This document shows positions 11,651 through 22,410 of a stretch of 64,000 nt of DNA, piece after piece. The position numbers were made by a program, and so were the translations under genes. The notes beneath the pieces are model-generated. The model made no database searches, had not been told where the DNA came from, and saw only the letters and a list, made by a program, of their open reading frames with translations. Location of the stretch: assembly GCA_000824825.2 (NCBI GenBank), contig LM655194.1:429632-493631 (forward strand), given 5' to 3'. Origin of the DNA: Mesorhizobium sp. ORS 3324. GTDB taxonomy: Bacteria; Pseudomonadota; Alphaproteobacteria; Rhizobiales; Rhizobiaceae. The first letter of the stretch is position 1. Each line of letters begins with the position of its first letter.

Positions 11651-12588
11651 ATCTTCGTCTCCGGCTTGCGCTTCGTCAGGCTCTTCGGCTTTTCGCTGAG
11701 CGCGGCCTCGCGCGCCGTCGCCGCTTCCGGCGACAGCTCCACCACCAGCCGATCGGAGAGCCGCATGTCGACGGCGGCGATGTCGCGCGTCAGCAGCCCA
11801 ATGTCATGGTCGAGTTTCACGAGTTCGGCGATCGCCTGATCCTCGCCGTCCTCCGGCAGCTTGACCGTGATGCCGTTCTCCAACTTGAGATCCCAGCGCC
11901 GCTCGCCGACGCGGATATAGCCTTTGACCCGCGCCGCAAGTTCAGGATAGCGCTTGATCTTCTCCAGGAAGTCCGGCGCCTTGACCGGAGCGCCCGTGCC
12001 GATGATCAGCGGCAACAGAGCCTGCTTGCCGCCCGAGAACGGCGCGATCACCTCGCCCGACCGCTCGATCACCGAAAGCGAATCCCCTTGCTGCCAAAGC
12101 GCGAAGGGCTCACGCTCCTCGACGCGAACCTCCAGCGTATGCGGATATATCTTGCGCACCGCCGCAACCTCGACCCACGGCAACGTCGCGATGCGCTCGC
12201 GCGCCGCCTCGGCATCGAAGCCGATCAGCGACGTCCAGCCGTCGAGGCCGAGCTGGCCCAGTATGTCGATCTCGGAAGTCTGGCGATTGCCGACGACCTT
12301 GATCTGGTCGACGGCAAAACCGGTGCGGGCCGTCACGCCCTGGACGATGCTGTCGCCATAGCCGCCGAGATAGGCGCCGTAAGCTCCGGCGGAAGCCAAC
12401 AGCGCAGCCGAGAGGATCGCGGCGGAAAAACGCGGCGCTTCATACTCGCCATCGCAGAGGCGAGAAAGCAGCCGCACCGGCCGGCGAAGCTGGCGCGGCA
12501 ACACGAAATGGTCGAACGACAGCGGCACGCCGAACAGCGAGAGACCAGCCCCGCCGCCCTTGCCATGTCCCCACCTCAACGCAGACAC
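11647..12588 (-). CDS. ftsQ: Cell division protein FtsQ
   Basis: A 313-residue bitopic division protein that links early and late division factors. After a basic cytoplasmic stretch there is one membrane span ([19 protein letters not shown]), then a periplasmic POTRA domain ([20 protein letters not shown]) and the FtsQ beta domain. I chose GTG at 12588 ([12 protein letters not shown]) because GGAGGA stands about nine bases upstream. The longer reading would begin with a TTG at 12609 and no Shine-Dalgarno. With this start it overlaps the ddlB end by 13 bases. Confidence 0.88.
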   Translation of the reverse strand: MSALRWGHGKGGGAGLSLFGVPLSFDHFVLPRQLRRPVRLLSRLCDGEYEAPRFSAAILSAALLASAGAYGAYLGGYGDSIVQGVTARTGFAVDQIKVVGNRQTSEIDILGQLGLDGWTSLIGFDAEAARERIATLPWVEVAAVRKIYPHTLEVRVEEREPFALWQQGDSLSVIERSGEVIAPFSGGKQALLPLIIGTGAPVKAPDFLEKIKRYPELAARVKGYIRVGERRWDLKLENGITVKLPEDGEDQAIAELVKLDHDIGLLTRDIAAVDMRLSDRLVVELSPEAATAREAALSEKPKSLTKRKPETKI

Positions 12589-13502
12589 GAAGCGTCCTCC
12601 ACCATCCAACTCAACAAATCGCCGAACGAGTGTCCCGCTTGCGCGGCGATTTCAGGCACCAGAGACGTCGGCGTCATGCCCGGCTGGGTGTTGATCTCGA
12701 GCCAGACAACCTCGCCGTTTTCGGAGTGACGGTCGTCGTAACGGAAGTCCGACCGGGAAACGCCCCGGCAGCCGATAGCAAGATGAGCCTTGAGGGCCAG
12801 TGTCTGTATTTTTTGGTAAATATTCGGTGAAATTTTTGCAGGGGTTTCGTGTTTTGATCCGCCGGGGACGTACTTTGAATCGTAATCGTAGAAGGAATGG
12901 CCGGTCGGGATGATCTCGCAGACCCCGAGCGCCACATCGCCCATCACCGCGCAGGTCAATTCCCGCCCATGAATGTAGCGCTCGACCATGACGGTCTCGC
13001 CATACTTCCACTCGCACGAGCCGATCACCTGCGGCGGATGAGACTGCCCCTCATGCACGATGACGACGCCGAAGCTCGACCCCTCGTTGACCGGCTTCAC
13101 CACGTAGGGCGGCTTCATCGGATGCTTGTTCTGGACAGCGAAGCGATTGACCACCTTCGATTCCGCGACCGGGATGCCGGACGCCTTGGCAACCTTCTTT
13201 GCCTGCTCCTTATTCATGGCCAGCGCCGAAGCGAGCACGCCCGAATGGGTGTAGGGGATCGCCAGATATTCGAGAATTCCCTGGATGGTGCCGTCCTCGC
13301 CGAACGGACCATGCAGCGCATTGAAGGCGACATCAGGCTTGAGCTCGGCAAGCACGGACCCGACATCGCGCGAAACGTCGACGCGGGTGACCTGATAGCC
13401 TTCGTTCTCGAGCGCATCCGCACACGCCTTCCCCGAGGACAGAGACACGGGCCGCTCCGAGGAAAATCCTCCAAGGAGAACAGCCACATGCTTCTTCTTC
13501 AT
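12576..13502 (-). CDS. ddlB: D-alanine--D-alanine ligase
   Basis: A 308-residue ATP-grasp ligase making D-Ala-D-Ala for the peptidoglycan stem peptide. Visible motifs include [16 protein letters not shown] at the N terminus, [26 protein letters not shown] in the ATP-binding domain and [15 protein letters not shown] for metal binding. The start is ATG at 13502; an ORF extension of six residues upstream is unlikely. It opens the second half of the dcw cluster after a 311-base gap rich in GANTC sites, so it is probably the first gene of a ddlB-ftsQ-ftsA-ftsZ transcript. Confidence 0.95.
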   Translation of the reverse strand: MKKKHVAVLLGGFSSERPVSLSSGKACADALENEGYQVTRVDVSRDVGSVLAELKPDVAFNALHGPFGEDGTIQGILEYLAIPYTHSGVLASALAMNKEQAKKVAKASGIPVAESKVVNRFAVQNKHPMKPPYVVKPVNEGSSFGVVIVHEGQSHPPQVIGSCEWKYGETVMVERYIHGRELTCAVMGDVALGVCEIIPTGHSFYDYDSKYVPGGSKHETPAKISPNIYQKIQTLALKAHLAIGCRGVSRSDFRYDDRHSENGEVVWLEINTQPGMTPTSLVPEIAAQAGHSFGDLLSWMVEDASCLR

Positions 13503-13566
13503 CCCGTCATTCCCTCTCACGCCGGGCCTGTAACCGATATTTCCGCACGCAACATTCCCGCATAGT

Positions 13567-13745
13567 GAGTCCGAGTCTTCCGGCAGGTTGCCCCCCAGAC
13601 GGAAAACGCGGGTAACGCGTCAAACGACTCAAATCAGGAAACGCTTTAGGGCAGAGAATCAGAGAGTTGATTCCCTGGCAAGTGCCTATGATTCCGAGAG
13701 ATTCACTTTCCGCGAAAACGGGAGAAAAAAGCGTGTCGTTGAGTC
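13567..13745. promoter_or_regulatory. Cluster of eight GANTC (CcrM) methylation sites
   Basis: GANTC occurs at 13567-13571, 13573-13577, 13626-13630, 13656-13660, 13669-13673, 13690-13694, 13700-13704 and 13741-13745. At the window's base composition fewer than one is expected in 179 bases. GANTC is the target of CcrM, the cell-cycle methyltransferase of alphaproteobacteria, whose methylation state is read by GcrA at division-gene promoters such as Caulobacter ftsZ. The position upstream of ddlB-ftsQ-ftsA-ftsZ makes such control plausible; this is inference. Confidence 0.65.
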
Positions 13746-13781
13746 TTTACAGCAACGCCCGACGATCGTTGCCTGTCACGG

Positions 13782-13804
13782 AAGTTCATGTACTACTTGA
13801 ACTT
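13782..13804 (-). terminator. Weak hairpin after murB
   Basis: AAGTTCA and TGAACTT form a 7-base stem with a 9-base loop just past the murB stop. There is no T tract, so termination is uncertain. Confidence 0.3.
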
Positions 13805-13813
13805 CGCAGCGAG

Positions 13814-14779
13814 CTAAAGGAGTTGGCCCAAGAACTCCTGCACCTCATGGCCCGGCCGGAAATTGCCCAGCCGCATGATCTCCCAGTGCAGCCGGATGCC
13901 GGAATTCTCCAGCACCCTCGCCCGCACCGTCTCGCCGAGATATTCAAGGTCGTAGCCGGTCGCGGTGCCAGTGTTGATCATGAAGTTGCAGTGCATCGGC
14001 GACATCTGCGCCCCGCCGATCATCAGCCCGCGGCAGCCGGCCTTGTCGATCTCCTTCCAGGCCGAAGTGCCTTCGGGATTCTTGAAGGTCGAGCCCCCGG
14101 TCTTCTCGCGGATCGGCTGCACCGTCTCGCGATGGTTCTGCACGGCGTCCATCGCCGCCTTGATCGCTTCCTTGTCTTCCGCAACGCCTTCGAGGACGGC
14201 GGATGTGAAGATCAGTCCGGCGGGCGCCGACGAATGACGATAGGTGTAACCCATGCCGGCGTTGCTCAGCGTATGGACGTTGCCCGCGCGGTCGAGCGCC
14301 CGCACTTCAACAACGCGCTCGCGCGTCTCCACGCCATTGGCGCCCGCATTCATCCGCAGCGCTCCGCCGACGGCGCCTGGAATGCCATGATAGAAGTGGA
14401 AGCCGCCGATGCCGGCTTCGTAAGCCACGGCCGCCAGGCGCTTGTCCGGCGTCGCGGCACCCGCCTTGATGGTGGTCGGTCCGGTGACCTCGGCCTCGCC
14501 AAAACCTTTGGCCGAAAGCCTGACGACGAAGCCGGGGATGCCGCCATCACGCACCAGAAGGTTCGAGCCGACGCCGACGACCGTGATCGGCACCTCTTCC
14601 GGCACCGCCCGCAGGAAGGCCGCGAGATCCTCCTCGTCGGCCGGCTGGAACAACGCTTCCGCCTGCCCGCCGGCGCGGAACCAGGTGATCTTGTCCATCT
14701 CGGCATTGGGTGTGATGCGGCCGCGCAGGCCGGCGAGCTTGTCGGCGAGTTTGTCGATCAGAACCTGGCCGCGCATCAT
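13814..14779 (-). CDS. murB: UDP-N-acetylenolpyruvoylglucosamine reductase MurB
   Basis: A 321-residue FAD enzyme that reduces UDP-GlcNAc-enolpyruvate to UDP-MurNAc. Motifs seen: [32 protein letters not shown] for FAD binding, [19 protein letters not shown], the catalytic serine region GGSTFKNP and a C-terminal glutamate near RLHWEI. The ATG at 14779 overlaps the murC stop by four bases. The much longer upstream frame is a shadow of murC. It ends the first dcw block. Confidence 0.94.
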   Translation of the reverse strand: MMRGQVLIDKLADKLAGLRGRITPNAEMDKITWFRAGGQAEALFQPADEEDLAAFLRAVPEEVPITVVGVGSNLLVRDGGIPGFVVRLSAKGFGEAEVTGPTTIKAGAATPDKRLAAVAYEAGIGGFHFYHGIPGAVGGALRMNAGANGVETRERVVEVRALDRAGNVHTLSNAGMGYTYRHSSAPAGLIFTSAVLEGVAEDKEAIKAAMDAVQNHRETVQPIREKTGGSTFKNPEGTSAWKEIDKAGCRGLMIGGAQMSPMHCNFMINTGTATGYDLEYLGETVRARVLENSGIRLHWEIMRLGNFRPGHEVQEFLGQLL

Positions 14780-16182
14780 GAAGGCGTCCCCCCAAGTTCC
14801 TTCGGCAAGGCATAGGCCCATTGCGTGATGTTGCCGGCGCCGAGGAAGACAACGAAGTCGCCGGGCTTGGCCAGATCGCGGATAGCCGGAGCGATCGCCG
14901 TTGGGCCTTCGATATAGCGCGCGTCGCGATGGCCGCCGGCGCGGATGCGCGACACCAGCGCATCCGAGGAGACACCTTCGATCGGCTCCTCGCCGGCCGG
15001 ATAGACCGGCGCCACCATCACCGTGTCGGCATCGTTGAAGCAGACGGAAAATTCGTTGAACAGATCGTGCAGCCGGGTGTAGCGGTGCGGCTGCGCGATC
15101 GCGATGACGCGGCCCTTGGTGGCCCCGCGCGCCGCCTTGAGCACCGCCGCGATCTCGACCGGGTGATGGCCGTAATCGTCGAACACCTCGACGCCATTCC
15201 AAGAGCCGGTGTGGGTGAAGCGCCGCTTTACCCCGGCAAAGGACGACAGGCCCTTCTTGATCGCCTCGGCCGACAGGCCGAGCTCATGCGCGACCGCGAT
15301 CGCCGCCGTCGCGTTGGAGACATTGTGCCGGCCGGGCATCGGCAGCCGCAGGCCCTCGATCGTCGTCGTGCCGCGGCCCTTGCGGTCGCGGATCACCACG
15401 TCGAACTCCGACACCCCCCCGTCCATGCGATGATTGGTGAAGCGCACGTCGGCCTGCGCGTTCTCGCCATAGGTGATGACGCGCCGGTCCTCGATGCGGC
15501 CGACCAGCGCCTGCACCTCCGGATGATCGGTGCACATCACGCCGAAGCCGTAGAACGGCACGTTCTCGACGAACTGGCGGAAGGCCTCGCGCACCTTGTC
15601 GAAGCTGCCATAGTGATCGAGGTGCTCGGGATCGATGTTGGTGACGACGGCAATATCGGCCGGCAGCTTGAGGAAGGTACCGTCGCTCTCGTCGGCCTCC
15701 ACCACCATCCACTCGCCATCGCCCATCCGGGCGTTGGTGCCATAGGCGTTGATGATGCCGCCATTGATGACGGTCGGATCGAGCCCACCGGCTTCGAGCA
15801 AGGTCGCCACCATGGAGGTGGTCGTCGTCTTGCCATGCGTGCCGCCGATGGCGACGGCCTGCCGGAAGCGCATCAATTCGGCCAGCATCTCGGCGCGGCG
15901 CACGATGGGCAGCAGCTTTTCGCGCGCGGCCTTGAGCTCGGGGTTGGATTTCTTGATGGCCGTCGATACCACCACCACCTCGGCGTCGCCGATGTTCTCG
16001 GCCTTGTGGCCGACGAAGCACTCGATGCCCTTATCGCGCAGCCGCTGCACATTGGCGCCGTCCGCCTGATCGGAGCCCTGCACCTTGTAGCCGAGATTGT
16101 GCAGGACCTCGGCGATGCCGCTCATGCCGATGCCGCCGATGCCGATGAAATGCACGAGGCCGATCGTCTGCGGCATCTTCAT
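14776..16182 (-). CDS. murC: UDP-N-acetylmuramate--L-alanine ligase MurC
   Basis: A 468-residue Mur ligase adding L-Ala to UDP-MurNAc in the cytoplasm. The N-terminal [15 protein letters not shown] loop binds the UDP substrate, [10 protein letters not shown] is the ATP loop, and EADESDGTF and [10 protein letters not shown] are typical MurC motifs of the central and C-terminal domains. It overlaps murG and murB by four bases each, indicating tight coupling in the operon. Confidence 0.96.
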   Translation of the reverse strand: MKMPQTIGLVHFIGIGGIGMSGIAEVLHNLGYKVQGSDQADGANVQRLRDKGIECFVGHKAENIGDAEVVVVSTAIKKSNPELKAAREKLLPIVRRAEMLAELMRFRQAVAIGGTHGKTTTTSMVATLLEAGGLDPTVINGGIINAYGTNARMGDGEWMVVEADESDGTFLKLPADIAVVTNIDPEHLDHYGSFDKVREAFRQFVENVPFYGFGVMCTDHPEVQALVGRIEDRRVITYGENAQADVRFTNHRMDGGVSEFDVVIRDRKGRGTTTIEGLRLPMPGRHNVSNATAAIAVAHELGLSAEAIKKGLSSFAGVKRRFTHTGSWNGVEVFDDYGHHPVEIAAVLKAARGATKGRVIAIAQPHRYTRLHDLFNEFSVCFNDADTVMVAPVYPAGEEPIEGVSSDALVSRIRAGGHRDARYIEGPTAIAPAIRDLAKPGDFVVFLGAGNITQWAYALPKELGGTPS

Positions 16183-17300
16183 GCGCGCGTCCTCCTGTAG
16201 TCCGAAACCGTCTTTCCGGACGCAATAACCTCTGTCAGATCGGCGAGCAACCGCGCCGCGTCCGGTTTTCCTGCCGAGCGGGCGGCGGCAGCCATCGCGG
16301 CCAGCCGGCCAGGGTCCTCTATCAGCCCGCCGACCAGTTCGGCGATCCGCTCAGCCGACAGCGTCGATTGCGGATGAACCTCGGCGCCGCCGGCAGCGGC
16401 GAGCGCCGCGGCATTCGCCGCCTGATCATGATCGAGCGCATGCGGATAAGGCACCAGCAGCGCCGGGCGGCCGATGACGGCGATCTCCGATACGGTCGAG
16501 GCGCCGGAGCGTGACATCACCAGATGCGCCGCAGCCATACGTGCCGCCATATCTGTGAAGAAGGGCGAGACCTGTGCGTCGACCCCGAGATTGGCATAGG
16601 CGGCCTTCACCCGCGCCACGTCTTCGGCGCGCGCCTGCTGCGTGATCGCCAGCCGCTTGCGCTGCGCTTCCGGCAGAAGCGCGATCGCCGCCGGCACGGC
16701 GTCGGAAAAGAACTGCGCGCCCTGGCTGCCGCCGAACACCAGGAAACGGAACGGTTCGCCGTTGGATGCCGTGTAAGGTGTCTTCGCTGCTTCGAGGATC
16801 TGCGGCCTGACAGGGTTGCCCGTGGTCACCGTCTTGGCGCCGACGGCACTTGCCCCCTCGGGCAGGAATCCGCCTGCGATCGCATCGACGCGGCTCGACA
16901 GCGCTTTGTTGGCCCGGCCCATGACGGCGTTCTGCTCATGGATCAGCGTCGGCACCTTGCGCCGGGTCGCCGCATAGAGCGGCGGCAGCGTCGGATAGCC
17001 GCCGAAGCCGACGACGGCCTCCGGCTTGATCCTGGCGATCACCCGCCCGGCTTGCCGCACGCCTTGCCAGATCGTCCAGAAGGCCGAGAGCACTGCGAAG
17101 GGATTCTTCGAGCCCAAAGTCGCTGAGCGGATGGGGTGAATCCCGGCGGCGGGAAAATGGCCGGAGTAGCGCTCGGCGCGATGGTCGGTGGCAAGATGCA
17201 CCTCCCAGCCGCGCTCGATCAGTTCATGCGCAAGCGCCTCGGCCGGGAACAGATGCCCGCCCGTTCCGCCGGCCGCGAGCAGGATGACACCCTTCGACAT
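16179..17300 (-). CDS. murG: UDP-GlcNAc:lipid I N-acetylglucosaminyltransferase MurG
   Basis: A 373-residue GT28-family glycosyltransferase that converts lipid I to lipid II at the inner face of the membrane. The N-terminal glycine loop [40 protein letters not shown] and the UDP-GlcNAc region [12 protein letters not shown] are all present. It starts seven bases after the ftsW stop and ends overlapping murC. Confidence 0.96.
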   Translation of the reverse strand: MSKGVILLAAGGTGGHLFPAEALAHELIERGWEVHLATDHRAERYSGHFPAAGIHPIRSATLGSKNPFAVLSAFWTIWQGVRQAGRVIARIKPEAVVGFGGYPTLPPLYAATRRKVPTLIHEQNAVMGRANKALSSRVDAIAGGFLPEGASAVGAKTVTTGNPVRPQILEAAKTPYTASNGEPFRFLVFGGSQGAQFFSDAVPAAIALLPEAQRKRLAITQQARAEDVARVKAAYANLGVDAQVSPFFTDMAARMAAAHLVMSRSGASTVSEIAVIGRPALLVPYPHALDHDQAANAAALAAAGGAEVHPQSTLSAERIAELVGGLIEDPGRLAAMAAAARSAGKPDAARLLADLTEVIASGKTVSDYRRTRA

Positions 17301-17306
17301 CCTGCC

Positions 17307-18458
17307 TCATTCCGCCGCGATAGTGCGCTGCGAGAAGGCATAGCCCATCTGCTTACGCTTTTCGGGATGCCTGCGTGTCAGCGCCAGCACCATGCCCATC
17401 GAGACGGCAATCGCGATCTGCGAGGAGCCGCCATAGGAGATGAAGGGCAGCGTCATGCCCTTGGCCGGCATCAGCTGCAGGTTGACGCACATGTTGATGG
17501 CCGACTGCAGACCGAAAATGGTGACGAGCCCACCGACGGCGTAGCGCGTGAAATCGTCGTGTTCCTTCAGCGCGATGCTCAATCCGCGCAGCACGATGAA
17601 GGCGAAGATCGACATGATGAAGAAGCACATGATCAGCCCGAACTCCTCGCCCGCAACCGAGAACACGAAGTCGGCGTGGCTGTCCGGGATGACGCGCTTC
17701 ACCGTGCCCTCGCCCGGGCCGACGCCGAACCAGCCGCCATTGATCAGCGCCTCGCGGCCCATGTCGACCTGGAAGGTATCGCCTTCCCCGGTCAGAAACT
17801 TGTCAATGCGGGCGGCGACGTGCGGAAACACCGTGTAGGCAGCGAACACGCCGCCGATGCCGGCGGCACCCAGCGCGATGATCCAGAACCACGGCAGGCC
17901 GGCCATGAAGAACATCACGCCCCAGGTTCCCAGCACCAGCATGGTCTGGCCAAGGTCAGGCTGCGCCACCAGGAGAGAGATCACCAAGGCCAGCAGCAGC
18001 ATGGCGAAGAGATTACCGGGAATGTCCGGCTGGCGCTTATGCTCGGCGAACAGCCACGCGCAGATGATGACGAAGGCGGGCTTCAGGAATTCCGACGGCT
18101 GGATGGAGAGGCCGGCAAGCGAAACCCAGCGCCGCGCGCCTTTCACCTCGACGCCGATATAGAGCACCGCCACCATCAGCACCAGCATGATGCAGATCAT
18201 CACCAGCGACATGCGCCTTATTTGCCGGGCCTCCAGAAAGGAGACCGCCAGCATGACGATGAGGGCCGGGATGGTGAAGATGATCTGCCTCGTGGCGAAG
18301 TGGAAGCTGTCGAGACCGATGCGCTCGGCGACCGCCGGGCTCGCCGCGAAGGACAGAACGATCCCCAGCCCCATCAGCGACAGGAATGCCGCCAGGAACC
18401 ACCGATCGATCGTCCACCACCAGGTTGCGACCGGACTTTTGTCGAGACGGCTTTGCAT
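17307..18458 (-). CDS. ftsW: Septal peptidoglycan glycosyltransferase FtsW
   Basis: A 383-residue SEDS polymerase with about ten membrane spans, acting with FtsI in septal wall synthesis. Family motifs GARRWVSLAGLSIQPSE, AQPDLGQTM and PFISYGGSS are clear. I chose ATG at 18458, whose last base is also the first of the murD stop (TGATG); an alternative TTG one codon earlier is less likely. It is directly followed by murG. Confidence 0.95.
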   Translation of the reverse strand: MQSRLDKSPVATWWWTIDRWFLAAFLSLMGLGIVLSFAASPAVAERIGLDSFHFATRQIIFTIPALIVMLAVSFLEARQIRRMSLVMICIMLVLMVAVLYIGVEVKGARRWVSLAGLSIQPSEFLKPAFVIICAWLFAEHKRQPDIPGNLFAMLLLALVISLLVAQPDLGQTMLVLGTWGVMFFMAGLPWFWIIALGAAGIGGVFAAYTVFPHVAARIDKFLTGEGDTFQVDMGREALINGGWFGVGPGEGTVKRVIPDSHADFVFSVAGEEFGLIMCFFIMSIFAFIVLRGLSIALKEHDDFTRYAVGGLVTIFGLQSAINMCVNLQLMPAKGMTLPFISYGGSSQIAIAVSMGMVLALTRRHPEKRKQMGYAFSQRTIAAE

Positions 18459-19858
18459 CAACGTGGCCCTCCGATGGGTTTGACCCCATCAATAGCAGTC
18501 GCAGCTTGCCTGAAGGCTTCGCCGCGAACCTCGAAATTCTTGAACTGGTCGAAACTGGCGCAGGCCGGCGAAAGCAGCACCACGGCCTCGCCGCCGCCAT
18601 CGCTCGCGGCGTCATGGGCGGCATGCTCGACCGCGGCGGCCAGCGTTCCGGATATTTCGTAAGGCACCGCCTCGCCGAGCGTTGCGGAAAAGGCGGGCGC
18701 CGCCTCGCCGATCAGATAGGCCTTGGCGATGCGCGGGAAGAAGCCGCGCAGCGGCTCGATGCCGCCTTCCTTGGGCAGGCCGCCGGCGATCCAGTAGATG
18801 CGGTTGAAGCTCGACAGCGCAGGAGCAGCGGCATCGGCATTGGTCGCCTTGGAATCGTTGACGAACAGCACATGGTCCTTGCGGCCCACCTGCTCCATGC
18901 GGTGCGCCAGCCCGGGGAAGCTCTCCAGCCCAGCCTGGATCTCGCCGAGTTCCAGACCAACCCTGAGACAGGCAGTGACGGCGGCGAGCGCGTTCTGCGC
19001 ATTGTGCTGGCCGCGCAGCGAGCCGATGCCTTCGAGGAAGGCGATACGGCTGTAACGGCCGTTCACAGCTTCCATGAGGTTGGTGCCGTCGGCGAAATAG
19101 CCGTCGGTCAGCGGCAGGCGCTTGGAGATGCGAATGACCTGCTTACCGGCCCGCTCCAGCCTGTCGGCGATCTGGGCGCACCAGGAATCGTCGACGCCGA
19201 TGATTGCGGTGTCGCTGCCGGCGACCAGCCTTTCCTTGATCGAGGCATAGTGCGCCATCGTGCCGTGACGGTCGAGGTGGTCCGGCGTCAGGTTGAGCAG
19301 GATGCCGGCGGTCGGATTGATCGAGGGAGCGAGATCGATCTGGTAGGACGAGCACTCGACCACATAGTGCCGTGCAGGCTCCGGCGCATCGAGCGTCATG
19401 ACGGCGCGGCCGATATTGCCGCCCATCTGGGTGTCGCGCCCAGCCGACTTCAGAATATGCGCCGTCAGCGCCGTCGTCGTCGATTTGCCGTTGGTGCCGG
19501 TGATCGCGATGAAGGGCGCGGCCGGCGCGCGCTGGGTGCGCTCGCGGCAGAACAGCTCGATGTCGCCGATCACCTCGACGCCGGCGGCACGCGCCAGCTC
19601 GACCGCCCAATGCGGTTTCGGATGCGTGAGCGGCACGCCGGGCGACAAGACGAAGGCCGCGAAGCGCGACCATTCGGCGGCGCGCAGATCGCCGGTCGCG
19701 ATGCCGGCGGCGGCCGCCTTGGCGACGCTGTCGGGGTTGTCGTCCCAGGCGAGGATCTCGGCACCGCCCTCAATCAGCGCATGCGCGGTGGCAATACCCG
19801 AGCCGCCGAGCCCGAAGAGCGAAACGTGTTTGCCTGCGAAGGAAGCGGCGGGGATCAA
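18458..19858 (-). CDS. murD: UDP-N-acetylmuramoyl-L-alanine--D-glutamate ligase MurD
   Basis: A 466-residue Mur ligase adding D-Glu. The N-terminal [16 protein letters not shown] loop, the ATP loop [28 protein letters not shown] and [10 protein letters not shown] are diagnostic. The predicted start is a TTG at 19858, eight bases past the mraY stop, with AGGA upstream; no ATG fits the conserved N terminus. It overlaps ftsW by one base. Confidence 0.94.
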   Translation of the reverse strand: MIPAASFAGKHVSLFGLGGSGIATAHALIEGGAEILAWDDNPDSVAKAAAAGIATGDLRAAEWSRFAAFVLSPGVPLTHPKPHWAVELARAAGVEVIGDIELFCRERTQRAPAAPFIAITGTNGKSTTTALTAHILKSAGRDTQMGGNIGRAVMTLDAPEPARHYVVECSSYQIDLAPSINPTAGILLNLTPDHLDRHGTMAHYASIKERLVAGSDTAIIGVDDSWCAQIADRLERAGKQVIRISKRLPLTDGYFADGTNLMEAVNGRYSRIAFLEGIGSLRGQHNAQNALAAVTACLRVGLELGEIQAGLESFPGLAHRMEQVGRKDHVLFVNDSKATNADAAAPALSSFNRIYWIAGGLPKEGGIEPLRGFFPRIAKAYLIGEAAPAFSATLGEAVPYEISGTLAAAVEHAAHDAASDGGGEAVVLLSPACASFDQFKNFEVRGEAFRQAATAIDGVKPIGGPR

Positions 19859-19866
19859 GCGGCGTC

Positions 19867-20949
19867 CTATCTGAGCTTGAGGGTGGAGAGGCCGACCAGC
19901 GCCAGGATCACGGCGATGATCCAGAAGCGGATCACCACCTGGCTTTCGGTCCAGCCGAGCTTTTCGAAATGGTGATGGATCGGCGCCATCAGGAAGACGC
20001 GCTTGCCGGTCATCTTGAAGTAGCCGACCTGGATGATCACCGACAGGATCTCCACCACGAACAGGCCGCCGACGATGACCAGCACGATCTCGTGCTTGGT
20101 GGCGACAGCGATGGTGCCGATCAGGCCGCCCATCGCCAGCGATCCGGTGTCGCCCATGAAGATCGCGGCCGGCGGCGCGTTGAACCAGAGGAAGCCGAGA
20201 CCGGCGCCGATCACCGCGCCGAGCACGACGGCCAGCTCACCGGTGCCTGGAACGAAATGGATCTGCAGATATTCGGCGAAGACCGCGTTGCCCGAGAGAT
20301 AGGCGATGACGCCGAAGGACGCCGCCGCGATCATGATCGGCACGATCGCCAGCCCGTCGAGGCCGTCAGTCAGGTTCACCGCATTGCCCGCGCCGACGAT
20401 GACGAAGCAGGAGAACGGCACGAAGAACCAGCCGAGATTGACGAGGAATTCCTTGGCGAAGGGGAAGGTCAGCGAGGACGAGAACGGCGCCTGGCCGTTG
20501 TGCATGATGACCCAGGCGGCGATGCCGGCGATGACGAATTCGATCGCCAGCCTGGCCTTGCCGGAGAAGCCCAGATGCGACTGTTTCGTCACCTTGAGAT
20601 AGTCGTCGTAGAAGCCGATCGAGCCGAAGCCCAACGTGACCATCAGCACCACCCAGACGTAGATGCTGGAGAGGTTCGCCCACAAAAGCGAGGAGCCGAT
20701 GATGCCGGACAGGATCATCAGCCCGCCCATGGTCGGCGTTCCCGCCTTCTTGAAATGCGTCTGCGGTCCGTCGGCGCGGATCGGCTGGCCCTTGCCCTGA
20801 CGAAGCCGCAGCGAATCGATGATCGTCGGCCCGAAGATGAAGACGATCAGCGCCGAGGTGATCAGCGCGCCGCCGGTGCGAAAAGTGATGTAGCGGAAGA
20901 CATTGAAGACCGAGATCTTGTCCGCGAAATCAACGAGTAGAGTGAACAT
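19867..20949 (-). CDS. mraY: Phospho-N-acetylmuramoyl-pentapeptide-transferase MraY
   Basis: A 360-residue membrane enzyme that transfers phospho-MurNAc-pentapeptide to undecaprenyl phosphate, giving lipid I. About ten spans are apparent. Motifs: [41 protein letters not shown] with catalytic aspartates, and a C-terminal [12 protein letters not shown]. The length equals that of E. coli MraY. Gaps to murF (27 bases) and murD (8 bases) are short. Confidence 0.97.
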   Translation of the reverse strand: MFTLLVDFADKISVFNVFRYITFRTGGALITSALIVFIFGPTIIDSLRLRQGKGQPIRADGPQTHFKKAGTPTMGGLMILSGIIGSSLLWANLSSIYVWVVLMVTLGFGSIGFYDDYLKVTKQSHLGFSGKARLAIEFVIAGIAAWVIMHNGQAPFSSSLTFPFAKEFLVNLGWFFVPFSCFVIVGAGNAVNLTDGLDGLAIVPIMIAAASFGVIAYLSGNAVFAEYLQIHFVPGTGELAVVLGAVIGAGLGFLWFNAPPAAIFMGDTGSLAMGGLIGTIAVATKHEIVLVIVGGLFVVEILSVIIQVGYFKMTGKRVFLMAPIHHHFEKLGWTESQVVIRFWIIAVILALVGLSTLKLR

Positions 20950-20976
20950 GCGCTTTCGTCCCCCGGACGCCCGACG

Positions 20977-22410
20977 TCAGGTCGGTTCAATGGTTGAGGC
21001 TTCCGCCGGAAATTTGCCGAGCAATGCCTCGACCAGCTTTGAAAATCCGATGCCTTTCGACGACTTGACCATCACCACGTCGCCGGGCTTGAGCGCCGCC
21101 ATGACGATCGGCTTCAGCTCTTCCGCTCCCGCCCGGTATTCGGTTTCGATGTCGGAAGGCAGAATTTCGGCCAGCGCCCGCATCTCCGGTCCGCCGAGGA
21201 AGACGTTGCGGGTCTCGGTCCCGACGATCAGTTCGGCGAGCGCCGCATGGAGCTTCGGCGAGTGCCCGCCCAGTTCCAGCATGTCGCCAAGCACGGCAAT
21301 GCGCCTGCCCTCGCCCGAGACAGGCGTGGCGTTGAGCAGCGCCATGGCCGCTGCCATCGACGCCGGATTGGCATTGTAGCTCTCGTCGATCAGCGTGATC
21401 GGGCCGTTCGGATGATGCAATATGTGGCGCCGACCGCGCCCGCGCTCGGCCGCAAGGTCGGCAAGCGCCGCGGCGACCTTGTCGAGATCGGCGCCGACCA
21501 GATGCGCCGCGCCCAGAACGGCAAGCACGTTCTGCACGATGTGCCTGCCGGGCGCGCCGATGCGGGCCGTCACGTCCTTTTTGCCGATCCTGGCGGCTAT
21601 ATCGGAATGATCGGCATGAAGCGCGCAGCCGGTCAGCCGGAAAGTCGAGCGGGCGTTTTCACCGAAACCAAAGACATGCGCGACGCCGGCCTTCTTCGCC
21701 ATTTTCCCGAGCAGCATCCAGCGCCGATCGTCGCGGTTGAGCAGCGCGGCGCCGCCGGGCTCGATGCCCTCGAAAATCTCGGCCTTGGCCATGGCGATCT
21801 CGTCGAGATTCTTGAAGAAGCCGAGATGGGCGGCGGCAATGAGCGTGACGATCGCGACATGCGGCCTCACCATCTTGACCAGCGGCCTGATCTCGCCGGG
21901 GTGGTTCATGCCGATCTCGAAGATCGCGTAGTCGCAATCCTGAGGCATGCGCGCCAGCGTCAGCGGCACGCCCCAGTGATTGTTGAACGACTGCGCCGAG
22001 GCATGCACCTTGCCGACGGCCGACAGCACATGCCGCAGCGCTTCCTTGGTGGTCGTCTTGCCCGCGGAGCCGGTCACCGCGATGATCTTCGCCCTTGAGC
22101 GGGCGCGCGCGGCGACGCCGAGCTTCTCAAGCGCTGCAAGCACGTCCTGCACGACGATCATCGGCGCCGTCAGCCTGCCGAGCGAGGGCAGCTTGGCCTC
22201 AGCGACGACCAGCACGGCAGCACCCGCCTTCACCGCGGAGGTGGCGAAATCGTGGCCGTCCATCGTCTCGCCCTTGATGGCGAAGAATGCATTCCCCGGC
22301 TCGAGGCTGCGGCTGTCGATGGAGATACCGGTGATGCCTTCCGGCAGCGAGCCGATCGGCCTGCCGCCCATGGCCTCGACAAGCGCTTCCGACGTCCAGA
22401 GCAGGCTCAT
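20977..22410 (-). CDS. murF: UDP-MurNAc-tripeptide--D-alanyl-D-alanine ligase MurF
   Basis: A 477-residue Mur ligase adding the D-Ala-D-Ala made by Ddl. Seen are [14 protein letters not shown] in domain 1, the ATP loop [23 protein letters not shown] and [13 protein letters not shown]. The ATG at 22410 overlaps the murE stop by four bases. Confidence 0.95.
   Translation of the reverse strand: MSLLWTSEALVEAMGGRPIGSLPEGITGISIDSRSLEPGNAFFAIKGETMDGHDFATSAVKAGAAVLVVAEAKLPSLGRLTAPMIVVQDVLAALEKLGVAARARSRAKIIAVTGSAGKTTTKEALRHVLSAVGKVHASAQSFNNHWGVPLTLARMPQDCDYAIFEIGMNHPGEIRPLVKMVRPHVAIVTLIAAAHLGFFKNLDEIAMAKAEIFEGIEPGGAALLNRDDRRWMLLGKMAKKAGVAHVFGFGENARSTFRLTGCALHADHSDIAARIGKKDVTARIGAPGRHIVQNVLAVLGAAHLVGADLDKVAAALADLAAERGRGRRHILHHPNGPITLIDESYNANPASMAAAMALLNATPVSGEGRRIAVLGDMLELGGHSPKLHAALAELIVGTETRNVFLGGPEMRALAEILPSDIETEYRAGAEELKPIVMAALKPGDVVMVKSSKGIGFSKLVEALLGKFPAEASTIEPT

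Larger units (their letters stand above)
13503..13813. other. 311-base regulatory gap between murB and ddlB
   Basis: This is the only long break inside the mur/fts core. No reading frame here looks real. It holds eight GANTC sites (listed separately) and a 7-base hairpin, AAGTTCA (13782-13788) and TGAACTT (13798-13804), ten bases past the murB stop, a possible weak terminator. No consensus promoter stands out; TTGCCA-N17-TTCTCT on the minus strand around 13655-13685 is a weak candidate for the ddlB transcript. Confidence 0.6.

Noticed and set aside
14821..16200. A 459-residue plus-strand frame opposite murC
   Set aside because: Shadow of murC with low-complexity Arg/His/Asp sequence; no ribosome site or domain.
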